From Halomicrobium sp. LC1Hm (GTDB taxonomy: Archaea > Halobacteriota > Halobacteria > Halobacteriales > Haloarculaceae), in NCBI RefSeq assembly GCF_009617995.1, contig NZ_CP044129.1, positions 2,542,001 through 2,606,000 on the forward strand: a stretch of 64,000 nucleotides of DNA, written 5' to 3'. Of this stretch, positions 49,810 through 58,909 are shown piece by piece (within the stretch, counting starts at the first letter, position 1; each line of letters starts with the position of its first letter). The notes beneath the pieces were generated by a model. That model ran no database searches and was not told the DNA's origin. It was given only the letters and a program-made list of their open reading frames with translations. A program made the translations under genes and the position numbers.

Positions 49810-51558
49810 TTAAATCCCGATAAACTGCGTCACCAGCCACTTGGTGGCGATCGAGGTGACGCTGCCGATCCAGGCGAGCAGGACGAAGTGCATGTAGGTG
49901 TTGCCCTTGTGGCCGCCGTCGACCGTCCGGACCATCAGCGCCGACAGCATCGCGCCGAACATGATGATGATGATCAGCAGGAACTCGATCAGCGGGATGT
50001 TGTAGACGCCGGTGTTGATGAGCGTGCTGGCGTCGAACCCGGCGTTCGAGGAGAGGTTCAGCGACATCGACGAGAGGATGTTGACGACCTGCAGGCCGAT
50101 GAAGAAGGCGAACGTCGAGGCCGCGGTGATACCGTACAGCAGGCCGATCAGCGTCGTGGCGGCCTGGTTGCGCTGGGTGCGCAGCGCCTGGATCTCGTTC
50201 ATGTTGGCCGCGATGAGTTCGCCCAGCAGTTTCGGCGAGCCACCCATCTCGCGGCCGATGAGGTACATCTCCGAGAACGTCTGAATCAGGTAGGACCGAC
50301 AGTCGGCGGTGAAGTAGCGCCAGGCCTCGGCGGGCTCGATGCGCATGTTGAGCCGCTTGTAGAGGTCGTCGACGTTGGGCGACAGCGCGCCGAAGTCCTT
50401 CTTGCGGAGCGTCCGCAGGACCATCGACGTGGTCGACTGCTTCGCGCCTTCGGTCGCGCCGAGCGCGCGGATGAAACTCGGGAACTGATCGTCGCGGCCC
50501 TTGACCTGCTGTTCTTCCTGTCGGATGACGATGCCGGGGATCAGGAGCGGCGTGATCGGGACGACGGCGTACATCGAGAGGGGAACGCTGTCCAGGAAAA
50601 AGAGAAGGTCATCCATCGTGATCGGCGAGACGCCGAACATCCCGCCCAGCGAGATGAAGACGAGGACGGCGGTGAGAGCGACCCCGACGTAGGTCGACTT
50701 CTCGATGCGGTTCTCGACTTTGGAGGGGTACTCCTCGGGGTGGAACCACACGGGGTCGTACGGGGCCATCGAGCGGATCGCGAGGTAGAACCCCGACTGA
50801 ACGAAGATGTACATGACGATGACGGCGCTGACGGTCATCGTCGGGTCGGTCCCGGTCAGCACCGGTAGGACGACGGCGAACACGAGCGCGAACGTCATCG
50901 AGAGGACCATCGACAGGTAGAGGTCCTTCATCACTTCGAGGTTGTCCAGCGTCCCCTCGTACACCGTCGTGTAGTTCTGGATGATCTGCTCCTGTTCGCT
51001 GAGGAGGTAGTCCTCCAGCGACTGGCCGGCACCGAGCGTGTACGCGAGTCGGTCGAGGAAGTCAGAGACCGCCGCCGAGGGGACTTCCTTGGCACGTCGC
51101 CGGCAGGCGTCGTCGAGGCTCTGGTTCCAGGTGTCGACCAGTTCGACGATCCGGTGCATCTCGTTTGCCAGTTCGCCGTACTCCTCTTCCTGGGCCAGCG
51201 TCCGAAACACCTCCATGCGGTCGATCTTCGTCGTCGCCAGCACCGTCATGTGGGTGACCAGCAGGTGAAAGCGGTTGTTGAGCTGGCTGCGACGCTGTGA
51301 GATCAGGATCTTGGGGTAGAAGATCGCCGCGCTCATCGCCAGGAACCCCAGCATCGGGATCGGGGCCCGAATCATCATCGGCAGATCGAGCAACAGCGCG
51401 GCGACAGCGCTCAGCAGGAAGAAGGCGATCGCCGGCAGCAAGATCAAAAGGAGGTACCGCTGCAGCGGGATGTGCATCTGCCGGTACGCGTCCAGCAGGT
51501 CGTCGAAGATCTCGGACAGCGTCAGGTTCAGAGAGTTCTCCGCTTCGTTGGATCCCAT
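49810..51558 (-). CDS. arlJ: Archaellum membrane platform ArlJ (FlaJ)
   Basis: 582 residues with nine or so membrane helices in two type-II-secretion F-like halves (about 100-330 and 380-580): VFRTLAQEEEYGELANEMHR, TLGAGQSLEDYLLSEQEQII, SEMYLIGREMGGSPKLLGEL. It anchors the filament and couples to ArlI. Last gene of the locus; its ATG overlaps the arlI stop (TGATG). Longer than the ~550-residue norm by a small N-terminal piece. Confidence 0.94.
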   Translation of the reverse strand: MGSNEAENSLNLTLSEIFDDLLDAYRQMHIPLQRYLLLILLPAIAFFLLSAVAALLLDLPMMIRAPIPMLGFLAMSAAIFYPKILISQRRSQLNNRFHLLVTHMTVLATTKIDRMEVFRTLAQEEEYGELANEMHRIVELVDTWNQSLDDACRRRAKEVPSAAVSDFLDRLAYTLGAGQSLEDYLLSEQEQIIQNYTTVYEGTLDNLEVMKDLYLSMVLSMTFALVFAVVLPVLTGTDPTMTVSAVIVMYIFVQSGFYLAIRSMAPYDPVWFHPEEYPSKVENRIEKSTYVGVALTAVLVFISLGGMFGVSPITMDDLLFFLDSVPLSMYAVVPITPLLIPGIVIRQEEQQVKGRDDQFPSFIRALGATEGAKQSTTSMVLRTLRKKDFGALSPNVDDLYKRLNMRIEPAEAWRYFTADCRSYLIQTFSEMYLIGREMGGSPKLLGELIAANMNEIQALRTQRNQAATTLIGLLYGITAASTFAFFIGLQVVNILSSMSLNLSSNAGFDASTLINTGVYNIPLIEFLLIIIIMFGAMLSALMVRTVDGGHKGNTYMHFVLLAWIGSVTSIATKWLVTQFIGI

Positions 51559-53231
51559 CAGTCGGGACGTGCGATCGTGAAGGGGAGTCCTTCCACGCCG
51601 TCACGCTGGAAGTCCTCGATCAGTTGGTTCACTTCGTGGTAGCCGACGATGTTCTCCTGGATCGCCCGGCGGATGATGTTGGCCCGGAACTCCAGTTCGC
51701 CGTAGATCTCGCGGGTGTCCTCGTAGCCAAGCAGCGTCGCGATCTGCTCTTCGAGGACGTAGGAGTTGTTCATCGCCTGGAAGGTGATCTCGTCTTCGAC
51801 GGGGTCCCAGTTGAACGCCTGTCGGGTGACGACGCCGTCCATCTCCTTCGAGTAGCCCTCGATCTCCTGGACCGAGGTGACGCGGCGAAGCACCTGGTCG
51901 CCCTGCTTGACGCGGTTCTGGAACAGTGCGATGTCTGCCACGTCCATGAACGTCTCCGGGACGTTGATCGGTTCGCCGGTAAAGCGCTGGATCATCGAGA
52001 CGATGTCGCTGGCGTGGAACGTCAGCATGACGGGGTGGCCGGTCTGTGCGGCCTGGAACGCCATCCGACCCTCCTCGCCACGGACCTCGCCCACGATGAT
52101 GTAGTCGGGGCGGGAACGCAGCGCGGCCGCCACGAGGTCGAACATGTCGACGCTGGTGCCCTCGTCTTCGCCCTCACGCGTGAGCAGTTTCTGCCAGGTG
52201 TCGTGGGGCGGCAGCACCTCGGCGGTGTCCTCCGCGGTGTAGATCTTCGAGTCGCGTGGGATGAACGACATGATGGAGTTCAGCGTCGTCGTCTTCCCCG
52301 ACGCCGTCTCCCCGACGACGAAAACCGTCTGCTCGTTTTCCAGCGCGAGCCAGAGGTACGCCGACAGCTCCGGGCTGAGCGTGTTCCACTTGGTAATCTG
52401 GAAGATCGACAGCGGCGTCTCGGTCCCCTGGCGGATCGTGAGCGAGGGCCCTTTCGCGCTCACGTCGTCGGAGTAGATCAGGTTCAGACGCGACCCGTCC
52501 GGCAGCGTCGAGTCGACGATCGGGTCGGAGTCAGAGACCGGATCGCCCATCCGCTCGCCCATGTTTCGCAGCCACTGGTCGAAGGCCGCCTCGGACTCCC
52601 ACTCGACGGTGGTTTCGAGCATGCCGTAGACCTCGTGGTCGACGTGACACTCCTGGCGGCCGATGACGTGGATGTCCTCGTTTGCCGGGTCACGCATCAC
52701 CGGTTCGAGCGGTCCGAGGCCGACGATGTCGCGGTTGAGCCGGTAGAGGATGTTCTCGTACGTACTCTCGGTCACCTCGACCTGTCCGACGCTGCCGAGG
52801 TTGGCGATGCGAGTCAGGACGCCGTCGTTGCCGTCCTCGTCGCGGATCTTGGTCGACTCCTGGAGCAGTTCCTCGATCCGGTCGTCGTACTCGTTTTCGT
52901 TCTGTGGCGCGGGCTTGTTGACGGACTTCTGGAGGAGCTTGTTCCGGACTTTGCTGAAGACGACCGACTCGTCTTCGTCGAGTTCCGGCTCGATGGCGTA
53001 GTACTTCATGTCCTGTCCGATGTCGCCGTAGACGTGACAGAAGATCGGGCCACCGACGGGGTAGAGGACGTTGGGTCGGTCGGACTCGTAGTCGTCGTCG
53101 GCCTCCTCGATGAACTCGGGGAACTCGCCGGTGATCTGCTTGAACTTCTTCAAGTGGTCCCGCAGGTGTGGTCGTCGCGCCGCTACTTGTCGAAGTTCGT
53201 CGGATGGTTTGGGTCGTCCGTGGTCTGTCAT
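51558..53231 (-). CDS. arlI: Archaellum motor ATPase ArlI (FlaI)
   Basis: 557 residues of the type-II/IV secretion ATPase superfamily. N-terminal domain to about 250, then VVGETASGKTTTLNSIM (Walker A, near 303-315), TAEDTAEVL (Asp box), VGEVRGEEGRMAFQAAQTGH (Walker B/His box). It powers assembly and rotation of the archaellum. Start overlaps the arlH stop as TAATG. It ends at the arlJ ATG. Confidence 0.96.
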   Translation of the reverse strand: MTDHGRPKPSDELRQVAARRPHLRDHLKKFKQITGEFPEFIEEADDDYESDRPNVLYPVGGPIFCHVYGDIGQDMKYYAIEPELDEDESVVFSKVRNKLLQKSVNKPAPQNENEYDDRIEELLQESTKIRDEDGNDGVLTRIANLGSVGQVEVTESTYENILYRLNRDIVGLGPLEPVMRDPANEDIHVIGRQECHVDHEVYGMLETTVEWESEAAFDQWLRNMGERMGDPVSDSDPIVDSTLPDGSRLNLIYSDDVSAKGPSLTIRQGTETPLSIFQITKWNTLSPELSAYLWLALENEQTVFVVGETASGKTTTLNSIMSFIPRDSKIYTAEDTAEVLPPHDTWQKLLTREGEDEGTSVDMFDLVAAALRSRPDYIIVGEVRGEEGRMAFQAAQTGHPVMLTFHASDIVSMIQRFTGEPINVPETFMDVADIALFQNRVKQGDQVLRRVTSVQEIEGYSKEMDGVVTRQAFNWDPVEDEITFQAMNNSYVLEEQIATLLGYEDTREIYGELEFRANIIRRAIQENIVGYHEVNQLIEDFQRDGVEGLPFTIARPD

Positions 53232-53992
53232 TAGGCAACACTCCTGGATTCGATGACGATGCCGGTCCCCGACCGCACCGAGAACCCGATGGTGTCACCG
53301 ACCTGTTCGCCCATCCCGGCGAAGCGTTTGACGCTGACCTGCCGGCGCACGTCGTTGCCGACCTCGACCATCTCCAGTTCGATGAACACGTCGGCGATCG
53401 CGCGGAAGGGACCGATCGCTTCTTCGGCCAGCGTCGAGGGGTCGACGGTCAGCATGATGCACTTGCCCCGAGAGATCACGTCCCGGAAGAAGGAGATGAT
53501 CTCCAGGGCGGCCTGTCGCTCCTCGTTCTGGCGGACCAGTGCCTCGAACTTCGGGTCGTTACGCAGGATGGCGTCGAACGTGTCGATGATGATCACGTCC
53601 GACTCCCACATCACCTCGGCTTCCATCAGCCGACGGAGCAGTTCCTTGCGGTCTTGCTCCTCCTCGTTGCCCGAGAAGGTGTTCCCGTCGCCGATGTCCG
53701 CGTGCAAGAACAGCAGGTTCTCGTCGAGGATGTGATCGACCACGTCGTACGACAGCGAGTGCATCTGGTCGAGGAAGCTCCCGACGGTCAGCTCCGTCGA
53801 CAGCATCGTCACGTCGTTGTCCTCCTCACAGAGGCCGTAGCTGAACCGCTGGCTCATGGCCGACTTCCCCGCCCCGTAGTCGCCCTCGACGAGGATGATA
53901 CTGCCCGGGGGGATTCCCCCACCCAGCTCCTTGTTCAGTCGGTCGTGATCGTCCAGTCCCAGCGAGTACAGATCGTTGCGTGCGATACTCAT
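53231..53992 (-). CDS. arlH: Archaellum RecA-like protein ArlH (FlaH)
   Basis: 253 residues. RecA/KaiC-like fold with Walker [21 protein letters not shown] (near residue 34-50) and Walker [10 protein letters not shown] (near 141). It binds ATP and docks on ArlI. Start overlaps the arlG stop (ATGA). Normal length. Confidence 0.95.
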   Translation of the reverse strand: MSIARNDLYSLGLDDHDRLNKELGGGIPPGSIILVEGDYGAGKSAMSQRFSYGLCEEDNDVTMLSTELTVGSFLDQMHSLSYDVVDHILDENLLFLHADIGDGNTFSGNEEEQDRKELLRRLMEAEVMWESDVIIIDTFDAILRNDPKFEALVRQNEERQAALEIISFFRDVISRGKCIMLTVDPSTLAEEAIGPFRAIADVFIELEMVEVGNDVRRQVSVKRFAGMGEQVGDTIGFSVRSGTGIVIESRSVA

Positions 53993-54441
53993 GTTCGGAA
54001 TTCGAACACCTCCTCGTCGCCGTTGACGACGATCTTCACCCGGTGGTCGCCGGGATCGAGCGGTTCCGAGATGTCCACGCGGACCACGTCACCAGCGCCC
54101 CAGACCTCGGCTCCGCCCACCAGTGTCACCTCCGCGTCCGTCTGGTAGGCACCGTCGACGAAGATGTCGAGCCGGTCGGCCCTGGCCGGTAACTGTAACG
54201 TTCCGGTGTTCTTGACGTGGAGCGTGATGTTCTCGTTGCCGTCGGCGTTGTAGATCGCGTCGCTACCGCTGTCGGAGATGATCTCGATGTCGCTGCGAAC
54301 GTCGGAGCTCACGTCGACGCCTTGCTCGCTGATGGCGTCGCTGAGCTGGCCGACGCTGTCGGTGAACACCCCGACGACGCTGGCGGCGACCATCATGCTC
54401 GCGATGAAGATGATCAGGTGGGACGCAGAGACGCCTGCCAT
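53989..54441 (-). CDS. arlG: Archaellum stator-like ArlG (FlaG)
   Basis: 150 residues: an N-terminal membrane helix ([20 protein letters not shown]) and an external beta-sandwich ([40 protein letters not shown]). ArlG with ArlF anchors the motor to the S-layer. It lies 1 base after arlF. Normal length for the family. Confidence 0.92.
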   Translation of the reverse strand: MAGVSASHLIIFIASMMVAASVVGVFTDSVGQLSDAISEQGVDVSSDVRSDIEIISDSGSDAIYNADGNENITLHVKNTGTLQLPARADRLDIFVDGAYQTDAEVTLVGGAEVWGAGDVVRVDISEPLDPGDHRVKIVVNGDEEVFEFRT

Positions 54442-54442
54442 C

Positions 54443-54886
54443 TCAGATCACCTCCGTCGTCGTCGCCGTGTCGGCGACGCCCGTTCCGGAAACGACCTTG
54501 ACGCGCCCCGGATCGTCGTTGATCTCCGTCACGGTGATCGTCAGCTGCTCCTGTGAGAGCCACAGATCGGTGTCACGGTCGCCGTCGACCGACGTGTTGT
54601 ACCCCGACTGGTAGCTGTTGTCGGCCAGCAGGTCGACGTCGCTGACCGCCAGCGACTCCGCGCCGGTGTTGTTGACCGTGACCGTCAGCGTTCGGCTGGT
54701 GGTGTTCCAGGTCGCGCTGGTCACATCGATGGCCGTGTTCTGCTGGGCCAGGGTCCGGTCGGTCCGATCCTCTTGGGCCTCGGAGACGCGCTCGAAGCCG
54801 TTGGTCGTCGCCGTGTGGAACATGCCGAAGGCGATGAACATCCCGGCGAAGACGATCGCCGCCGAGCCACTAACGCTGAAGCCCAT
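54443..54886 (-). CDS. arlF: Archaellum stator-like ArlF (FlaF)
   Basis: 147 residues starting MGFSVSGSAAIVFAGMFIAF; the Shine-Dalgarno GGAGGTGGT at 54891-54899 fixes ATG 54886 and rules out the GTG at 54895. One membrane helix (9-30), then a beta-sandwich (TLTVTVNNTGAESLAVSDVD). It binds the S-layer in studied archaea. The start lies within the arlCDE end. Confidence 0.92.
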   Translation of the reverse strand: MGFSVSGSAAIVFAGMFIAFGMFHTATTNGFERVSEAQEDRTDRTLAQQNTAIDVTSATWNTTSRTLTVTVNNTGAESLAVSDVDLLADNSYQSGYNTSVDGDRDTDLWLSQEQLTITVTEINDDPGRVKVVSGTGVADTATTTEVI

Positions 54887-56462
54887 CGGAACCACCTCCG
54901 CGAACCAGCTTCGACAGGGCCACTGCGTCGGCCCCGCTGTCCTCGTCGAGCTGACTGATGTAGTGGAGACTCCGCGTGTGGTGGTCGATCGTCAGCCCGC
55001 CCTGACCGCCGGACTCGTCGAAGCCACGGAGGACCTCGTGGAGGTCGTCGGCGACGGCCTCGTCGATCCAGTCGATCCGCTCGTAGTAGTCGATGGCGCG
55101 TGCGGCTTCCCGGTAGCTCGCCTGTTCGAGGAGGTATTCGAGCCACTCGACGACGATCAGGTCGCTGGCGAAGCCGCCGGGAAGCTCCGAGAGGTACGGC
55201 TTGCCGCCGTCTTCTGCCGACGCGTTCGTCGTCTGCTCCGGTTCCGATTCGGGCTCCGGCTCTGGCTCTGGTTCGGGTTCGGCCGTCGTCGTCGGCTCCG
55301 GTTCTGGTTCCGGTTCTGGCTCTGTCTCTGACTCCGGTTCGGTCGCGTCCGCCTCGGCCGCGAGCTCCTCGTCGTCGTCCTCGATGACGTCGTCGAACAG
55401 GTCGTCGTCCGCGAGACCGTCGAGGTCGTCGTCCTCCTCCTCGACGCCCGAGGAGAGTTCGTCGTCTTCGAGGGCCATCTCGTCGTCACCGTCCTCGTCG
55501 AGAGCCATGTCGCCGCCGGGACTGTCCTCTTCTGCCCACTCGGCGTCGCCGGAGTCGTACTCGTCTTTGAGCTCCTGAAATGATTTGCCGCCCTCCCCGT
55601 CGCCACCGTCGTCCATGTCCATGCTCATGTCGTCGTCCTCCTCGTCGAAGTCGCCGAGGTCGTCGCCCCCATCGTCGAAGTCGTCGAAGTCGTCGTCGAA
55701 ACTGCCGCCGTCGTCCTCGAAACCGCCGTCGTCACTACCGTCGTCTGAAAACACGTCGTCGACGCTGTCACCGCCGCCGCCGAGGTCGTCGCCGTCGTCC
55801 TCGACCAGATCCTCGTCGAAGAATCCCTCGGCGTCCGCGTTGGCGATGTCCTCGTCGATGTCCTCTTCTGCTTCCTCGTCGCCGTCGTCGAAGAGGCCGA
55901 AACCGCCGCCTCCGCCGCCCATGCCGCCACCACCGCCCATACCGGCGTCGATGTCGTCCGCGAAGGGGTTGACGCCACGGGTGACCATCTCGTAGATGTC
56001 CAGCAGCTTGCGGACGTTCTCTTCGACTTCCTCGACGGACTCGCTGATCTGCTCGTTTTCCGTCCGGACCGTGTTGACCGTCGACGACAGCGACCCGACC
56101 TCGTTTTCGAGTTCGTCGAGCCGGTGTTCGAGTTCGTCGGTGTCCTGGCCCGCATCGTCCATGTCGCCGAACTCGTCGCCACCGAACCCGTCCATGTCGT
56201 CGCCGCCACCCATGCCGCCGAGGTCCCCGAACTCGTCGTCACCGCCGTCGTCGGCCATGAGCCCCCCGCCGTCGGCGAGTTCGTCGCCGTCGTCACCACC
56301 CGCGTCGTCCGACTCCTCGTCGTCGGAGAGAATGGAGTCGAACATGTTCTTGATGCTCATCCCGACGAGCCCGCCAGTGAGGAGAACGACGAGAGCGGGA
56401 GCGAAGATCGATCCCTCCGGGATCGCCACCTGAAGCGTCGGGAAGAGCGCAATGCTACTCAT
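54870..56462 (-). CDS. arlCDE: Fused archaellum adaptor ArlCDE (FlaC/D/E)
   Basis: 530 residues. N-terminal hydrophobic helix (about 14-36), acidic low-complexity (40-105), a FlaC-like coiled coil (ELEHRLDELENEVGSLSSTV to 160), a very long acidic Gly/Asp/Glu region, a P-E-P-E repeat (TEPEPEPEPEP), then the FlaD/E domain (KPYLSELPGGFASDLIVVEW to QLDEDSGADAVALSKLVRGG). It links chemotaxis (CheF/CheY) to the motor. The halobacterial fusion of C, D and E is normal; this one has an extra-long acidic linker. Overlaps arlF by 17 bases. Confidence 0.93.
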   Translation of the reverse strand: MSSIALFPTLQVAIPEGSIFAPALVVLLTGGLVGMSIKNMFDSILSDDEESDDAGGDDGDELADGGGLMADDGGDDEFGDLGGMGGGDDMDGFGGDEFGDMDDAGQDTDELEHRLDELENEVGSLSSTVNTVRTENEQISESVEEVEENVRKLLDIYEMVTRGVNPFADDIDAGMGGGGGMGGGGGGFGLFDDGDEEAEEDIDEDIANADAEGFFDEDLVEDDGDDLGGGGDSVDDVFSDDGSDDGGFEDDGGSFDDDFDDFDDGGDDLGDFDEEDDDMSMDMDDGGDGEGGKSFQELKDEYDSGDAEWAEEDSPGGDMALDEDGDDEMALEDDELSSGVEEEDDDLDGLADDDLFDDVIEDDDEELAAEADATEPESETEPEPEPEPEPTTTAEPEPEPEPEPESEPEQTTNASAEDGGKPYLSELPGGFASDLIVVEWLEYLLEQASYREAARAIDYYERIDWIDEAVADDLHEVLRGFDESGGQGGLTIDHHTRSLHYISQLDEDSGADAVALSKLVRGGGSDGLQR

Positions 56463-56707
56463 CGTACCTAAAACTGGATGTTCATACCCTTCAATATTCC
56501 GTCTACCCTATCATATCTGATAACAGACTCGTTAGTTACTGGAATGTGTGGTGAAATAAACAGTAGAGTAGCTGGTGAGATCGTCAGCCAGATCCTTCCA
56601 ACACGTCGACACGGGAAGGATCGTCAGACGAACGGTATCGACCGCGTCCCCGTCCGTCGCGTGTCTGGCATGCGTCAGACGCGGCTGCCCGACGACGCCT
56701 CCCGTGG

Positions 56708-57226
56708 CTACAGCGTCGCGGTGCCCTGACTCGCGCTCTTGACGACCAGATCGCCAGTCGCGGCTTCGAGGCGAAGCGAGCGGCCGTAATCGCCGCCGAT
56801 ATCCTCACCCAGAATCGGGATGTCGTTCGCCGCGAGTGTCTCGCGGACGGTGTTGGCGTTGCGAGAGCCGATGCTGGAGTCGTTCTCCGAGAAGTCGAGC
56901 ATGTCGCTCCCGCCCGCGATCTTCGCCTCCAGAGAGCGACGCTGTGCGCCGGCCCGCTCCATCTCTTCGAGTAACACCTCGACGCCGGTGTCGGCGAACT
57001 TCGCACGAGCGCCCTCGCCCTCGTCGTGTCGTGGCAGCATCACGTGAACGAGACCCGCGGTGTTCGAGTCCGGGTCGTACAGTGCGACCCCGATACAGGA
57101 TCCCAGCCCGCTGGTGGTCAGCACCGCCTCGTCCGTCGTCACCGCGTACTCGGCGATACCGACTTTCTTTCGCTCGGGCTGCCCGACCGACTCCTGTTCC
57201 GTCTGGCTCCCGTCGTACACTTTCAT
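56708..57226 (-). CDS. cheD: Chemoreceptor glutamine deamidase CheD
   Basis: 172 residues from ATG 57226. Deamidase signature LTTSGLGSCIGVALYDP (catalytic Cys near residue 44), VHVMLPRHDEG (His) and KIAGGSDML. It converts receptor Gln to Glu and partners CheC. 2 bases separate it from cheC. A hairpin with arms CGCGTGTCTG and CAGACGCG (about 56657-56683) follows the stop and may terminate the che transcript. Confidence 0.94.
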   Translation of the reverse strand: MKVYDGSQTEQESVGQPERKKVGIAEYAVTTDEAVLTTSGLGSCIGVALYDPDSNTAGLVHVMLPRHDEGEGARAKFADTGVEVLLEEMERAGAQRRSLEAKIAGGSDMLDFSENDSSIGSRNANTVRETLAANDIPILGEDIGGDYGRSLRLEAATGDLVVKSASQGTATL

Positions 57227-57228
57227 TG

Positions 57229-58440
57229 TCAGAATATCTGTTCTACGTCGGCGTCGGTCTGGTCGGCCCTGTCCACTTCGAGTTCCTGGAGTGCCTGTCG
57301 GAGCTCTTTCTCGTCGGGGAGGGCGTGGATCTCGCTGCTGAACTCGATCTCGTCGGTCCGCATCTCCGACTCGATGATGAACGAGTGTTCTTGATGCTGG
57401 CCGACCTGTGCCGCGAGCGGGTCGACGATCGCCTGCCCGATGTCGTGGACGAGCTGTGGCGGAGTGTGATCGACCGACGTCTGGAGGACGTTCGCCCAGC
57501 CGTCGACGAAGCCACTGGTCATGATGTTGCCCAGCTCCTCGATCGCGGCCTTGTGTTGCTCGGTGAGCCCCTCGCCGTCCGGTTCGGTCGGCATCAGCGC
57601 TTCGGCGACGTTCTGGGCCGAGACCTCGTCGAACAACACGAGGAGGTAGCCACTGGGGACGCCGGTGAACTCCACGACCGTACCGACGTAGGTGTCGTCG
57701 CCGACCTGTTTGGGCACGTCTTCGATGGGTGCGAAACTGATCTGGGTCACTTCCGCCTCCGTCGGGATGCCGGTCATCATCTCGACGTTCTCGGCTGCCT
57801 GTTCGGTCCCGCTGGTCGTCATCTCGTTGAACACGCTCAGCTTGTCGATCGGGATGGCATCGCCGCCCGGCTCCGCGTGGTCGGTCATCAGCTCCGCGAG
57901 CGTGTCGTACTCGGGGAGCATGTAGATGTAGAAGTTGAGCGACTCGCCGACCCACTCGATCTGGGACTTGAAGACGAACACCTGTGGCTGGTCGGCCACC
58001 GTCGGCGCTGGCGGGAGTACGTCGGCTCCGGTCGCCTCGATGTACTCGGGGGGACTGTGCTCGATGGTCGTGCCGAGGTAGTCGGCCCATCCGTCGATGA
58101 AGCCGCTCATCATGATGTTGCCGATCTCCTCGACGCTGCTCTGTGCCATCTCGCCGTCCGCACCGCCGGGCACCAGCGCCTCCGTGATCGGACCGACCGA
58201 GTCCGACTCGAAGACGAGCACGGTGTCGCCGTCCAGTGCCCCCTCGAAGTCGAACTGCACGCCGACGAAGTCCTGGCCGGCGAGTTCCTCGCCGACGTCG
58301 TCCCGGTTCAACAGCGTGATCTTCGTCACGTCGACGACCGCGTCGATACCGGTCATCTGGGCCAGCGACTGGGTCGCCTGTTCGGCCCCCTCGTGTGCGA
58401 GCTGGTTGAACGTGCCGAGCGACTGAATGTCGACTTTCAT
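57229..58440 (-). CDS. cheC: Double-domain CheC phosphatase
   Basis: 403 residues with two CheC-type domains in tandem (about 1-190 and 195-395). Each holds the active-site pair E-x2-N: SVEEIGNIMMSGFIDGWADY and AAIEELGNIMTSGFVDGWAN. CheC dephosphorylates CheY-P and is stimulated with CheD. Haloarchaea often keep several CheC; this doubled form is one of them. It lies 1 base after cheY and 2 before cheD. Confidence 0.93.
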   Translation of the reverse strand: MKVDIQSLGTFNQLAHEGAEQATQSLAQMTGIDAVVDVTKITLLNRDDVGEELAGQDFVGVQFDFEGALDGDTVLVFESDSVGPITEALVPGGADGEMAQSSVEEIGNIMMSGFIDGWADYLGTTIEHSPPEYIEATGADVLPPAPTVADQPQVFVFKSQIEWVGESLNFYIYMLPEYDTLAELMTDHAEPGGDAIPIDKLSVFNEMTTSGTEQAAENVEMMTGIPTEAEVTQISFAPIEDVPKQVGDDTYVGTVVEFTGVPSGYLLVLFDEVSAQNVAEALMPTEPDGEGLTEQHKAAIEELGNIMTSGFVDGWANVLQTSVDHTPPQLVHDIGQAIVDPLAAQVGQHQEHSFIIESEMRTDEIEFSSEIHALPDEKELRQALQELEVDRADQTDADVEQIF

Positions 58441-58441
58441 C

Positions 58442-58801
58442 TTACGAGGGAACGACGTCCTCGATAGCTTCCATCACGCTGGGTTTCTGGAACGGCTTGG
58501 TGATGTATCCGTCAGCACCGGCCTTGACGGCCTCTTTCATCTTCTCTTCCTGGCCGACGCTGGTACACATGATGACGTTGGCGTCGGGGTTGGACGTCTT
58601 GATCTCGTCGGTCGCCTCGATCCCGTCCCGGATCGGCATCACGATGTCCATCATCACCAGATCCGGTGTCTGTTCTTTGTACACCTCGACAGCCTCGACG
58701 CCGTTTTCGACCTCCCCCACGATGTTGTGATCCTCTTCGAGGATCTCGCGCAGGAGGTTGCGCATAAACTCCGAGTCGTCGGCAATCAGTACGTCTGGCA
58801 T
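58442..58801 (-). CDS. cheY: Chemotaxis response regulator CheY
   Basis: 119 residues from MPDVLIADDSEFMRNLLREI. Acidic pocket DD (8-9), phospho-acceptor Asp in LVMMDIVMPIRDGI (about residue 53), Thr in IMCTSVGQ and Lys in YITKPFQKPS. It carries the signal to CheF/ArlCDE. It is the first gene of the cheY-cheC-cheD run. A TATA box at 58831-58840 gives a short leader. Confidence 0.95.
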   Translation of the reverse strand: MPDVLIADDSEFMRNLLREILEEDHNIVGEVENGVEAVEVYKEQTPDLVMMDIVMPIRDGIEATDEIKTSNPDANVIMCTSVGQEEKMKEAVKAGADGYITKPFQKPSVMEAIEDVVPS

Positions 58802-58830
58802 ACCTATCACTGCAACTGTACCGTGAATAG

Positions 58831-58840
58831 CTAAATAAAC
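58831..58840 (-). promoter_or_regulatory. TATA element of the cheY-cheC-cheD transcript
   Basis: CTAAATAAAC on the plus strand is GTTTATTTAG on the coding strand; expected start near 58810, about 9 nt before the cheY ATG. Confidence 0.55.
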
Positions 58841-58909
58841 CCTTGCACGGAATTATCGGGCTTGATATTCGCTCGACGGCAGCCAGATCCCGGGCGCTCG
58901 AAGGGACGG

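Noticed and set aside
55196-56300. Plus-strand Ser-rich frames in the arlCDE region
   Set aside because: They are the complement of Asp/Glu codon runs (GAC/GAG reads as Ser/Ser-type), so they are shadows.
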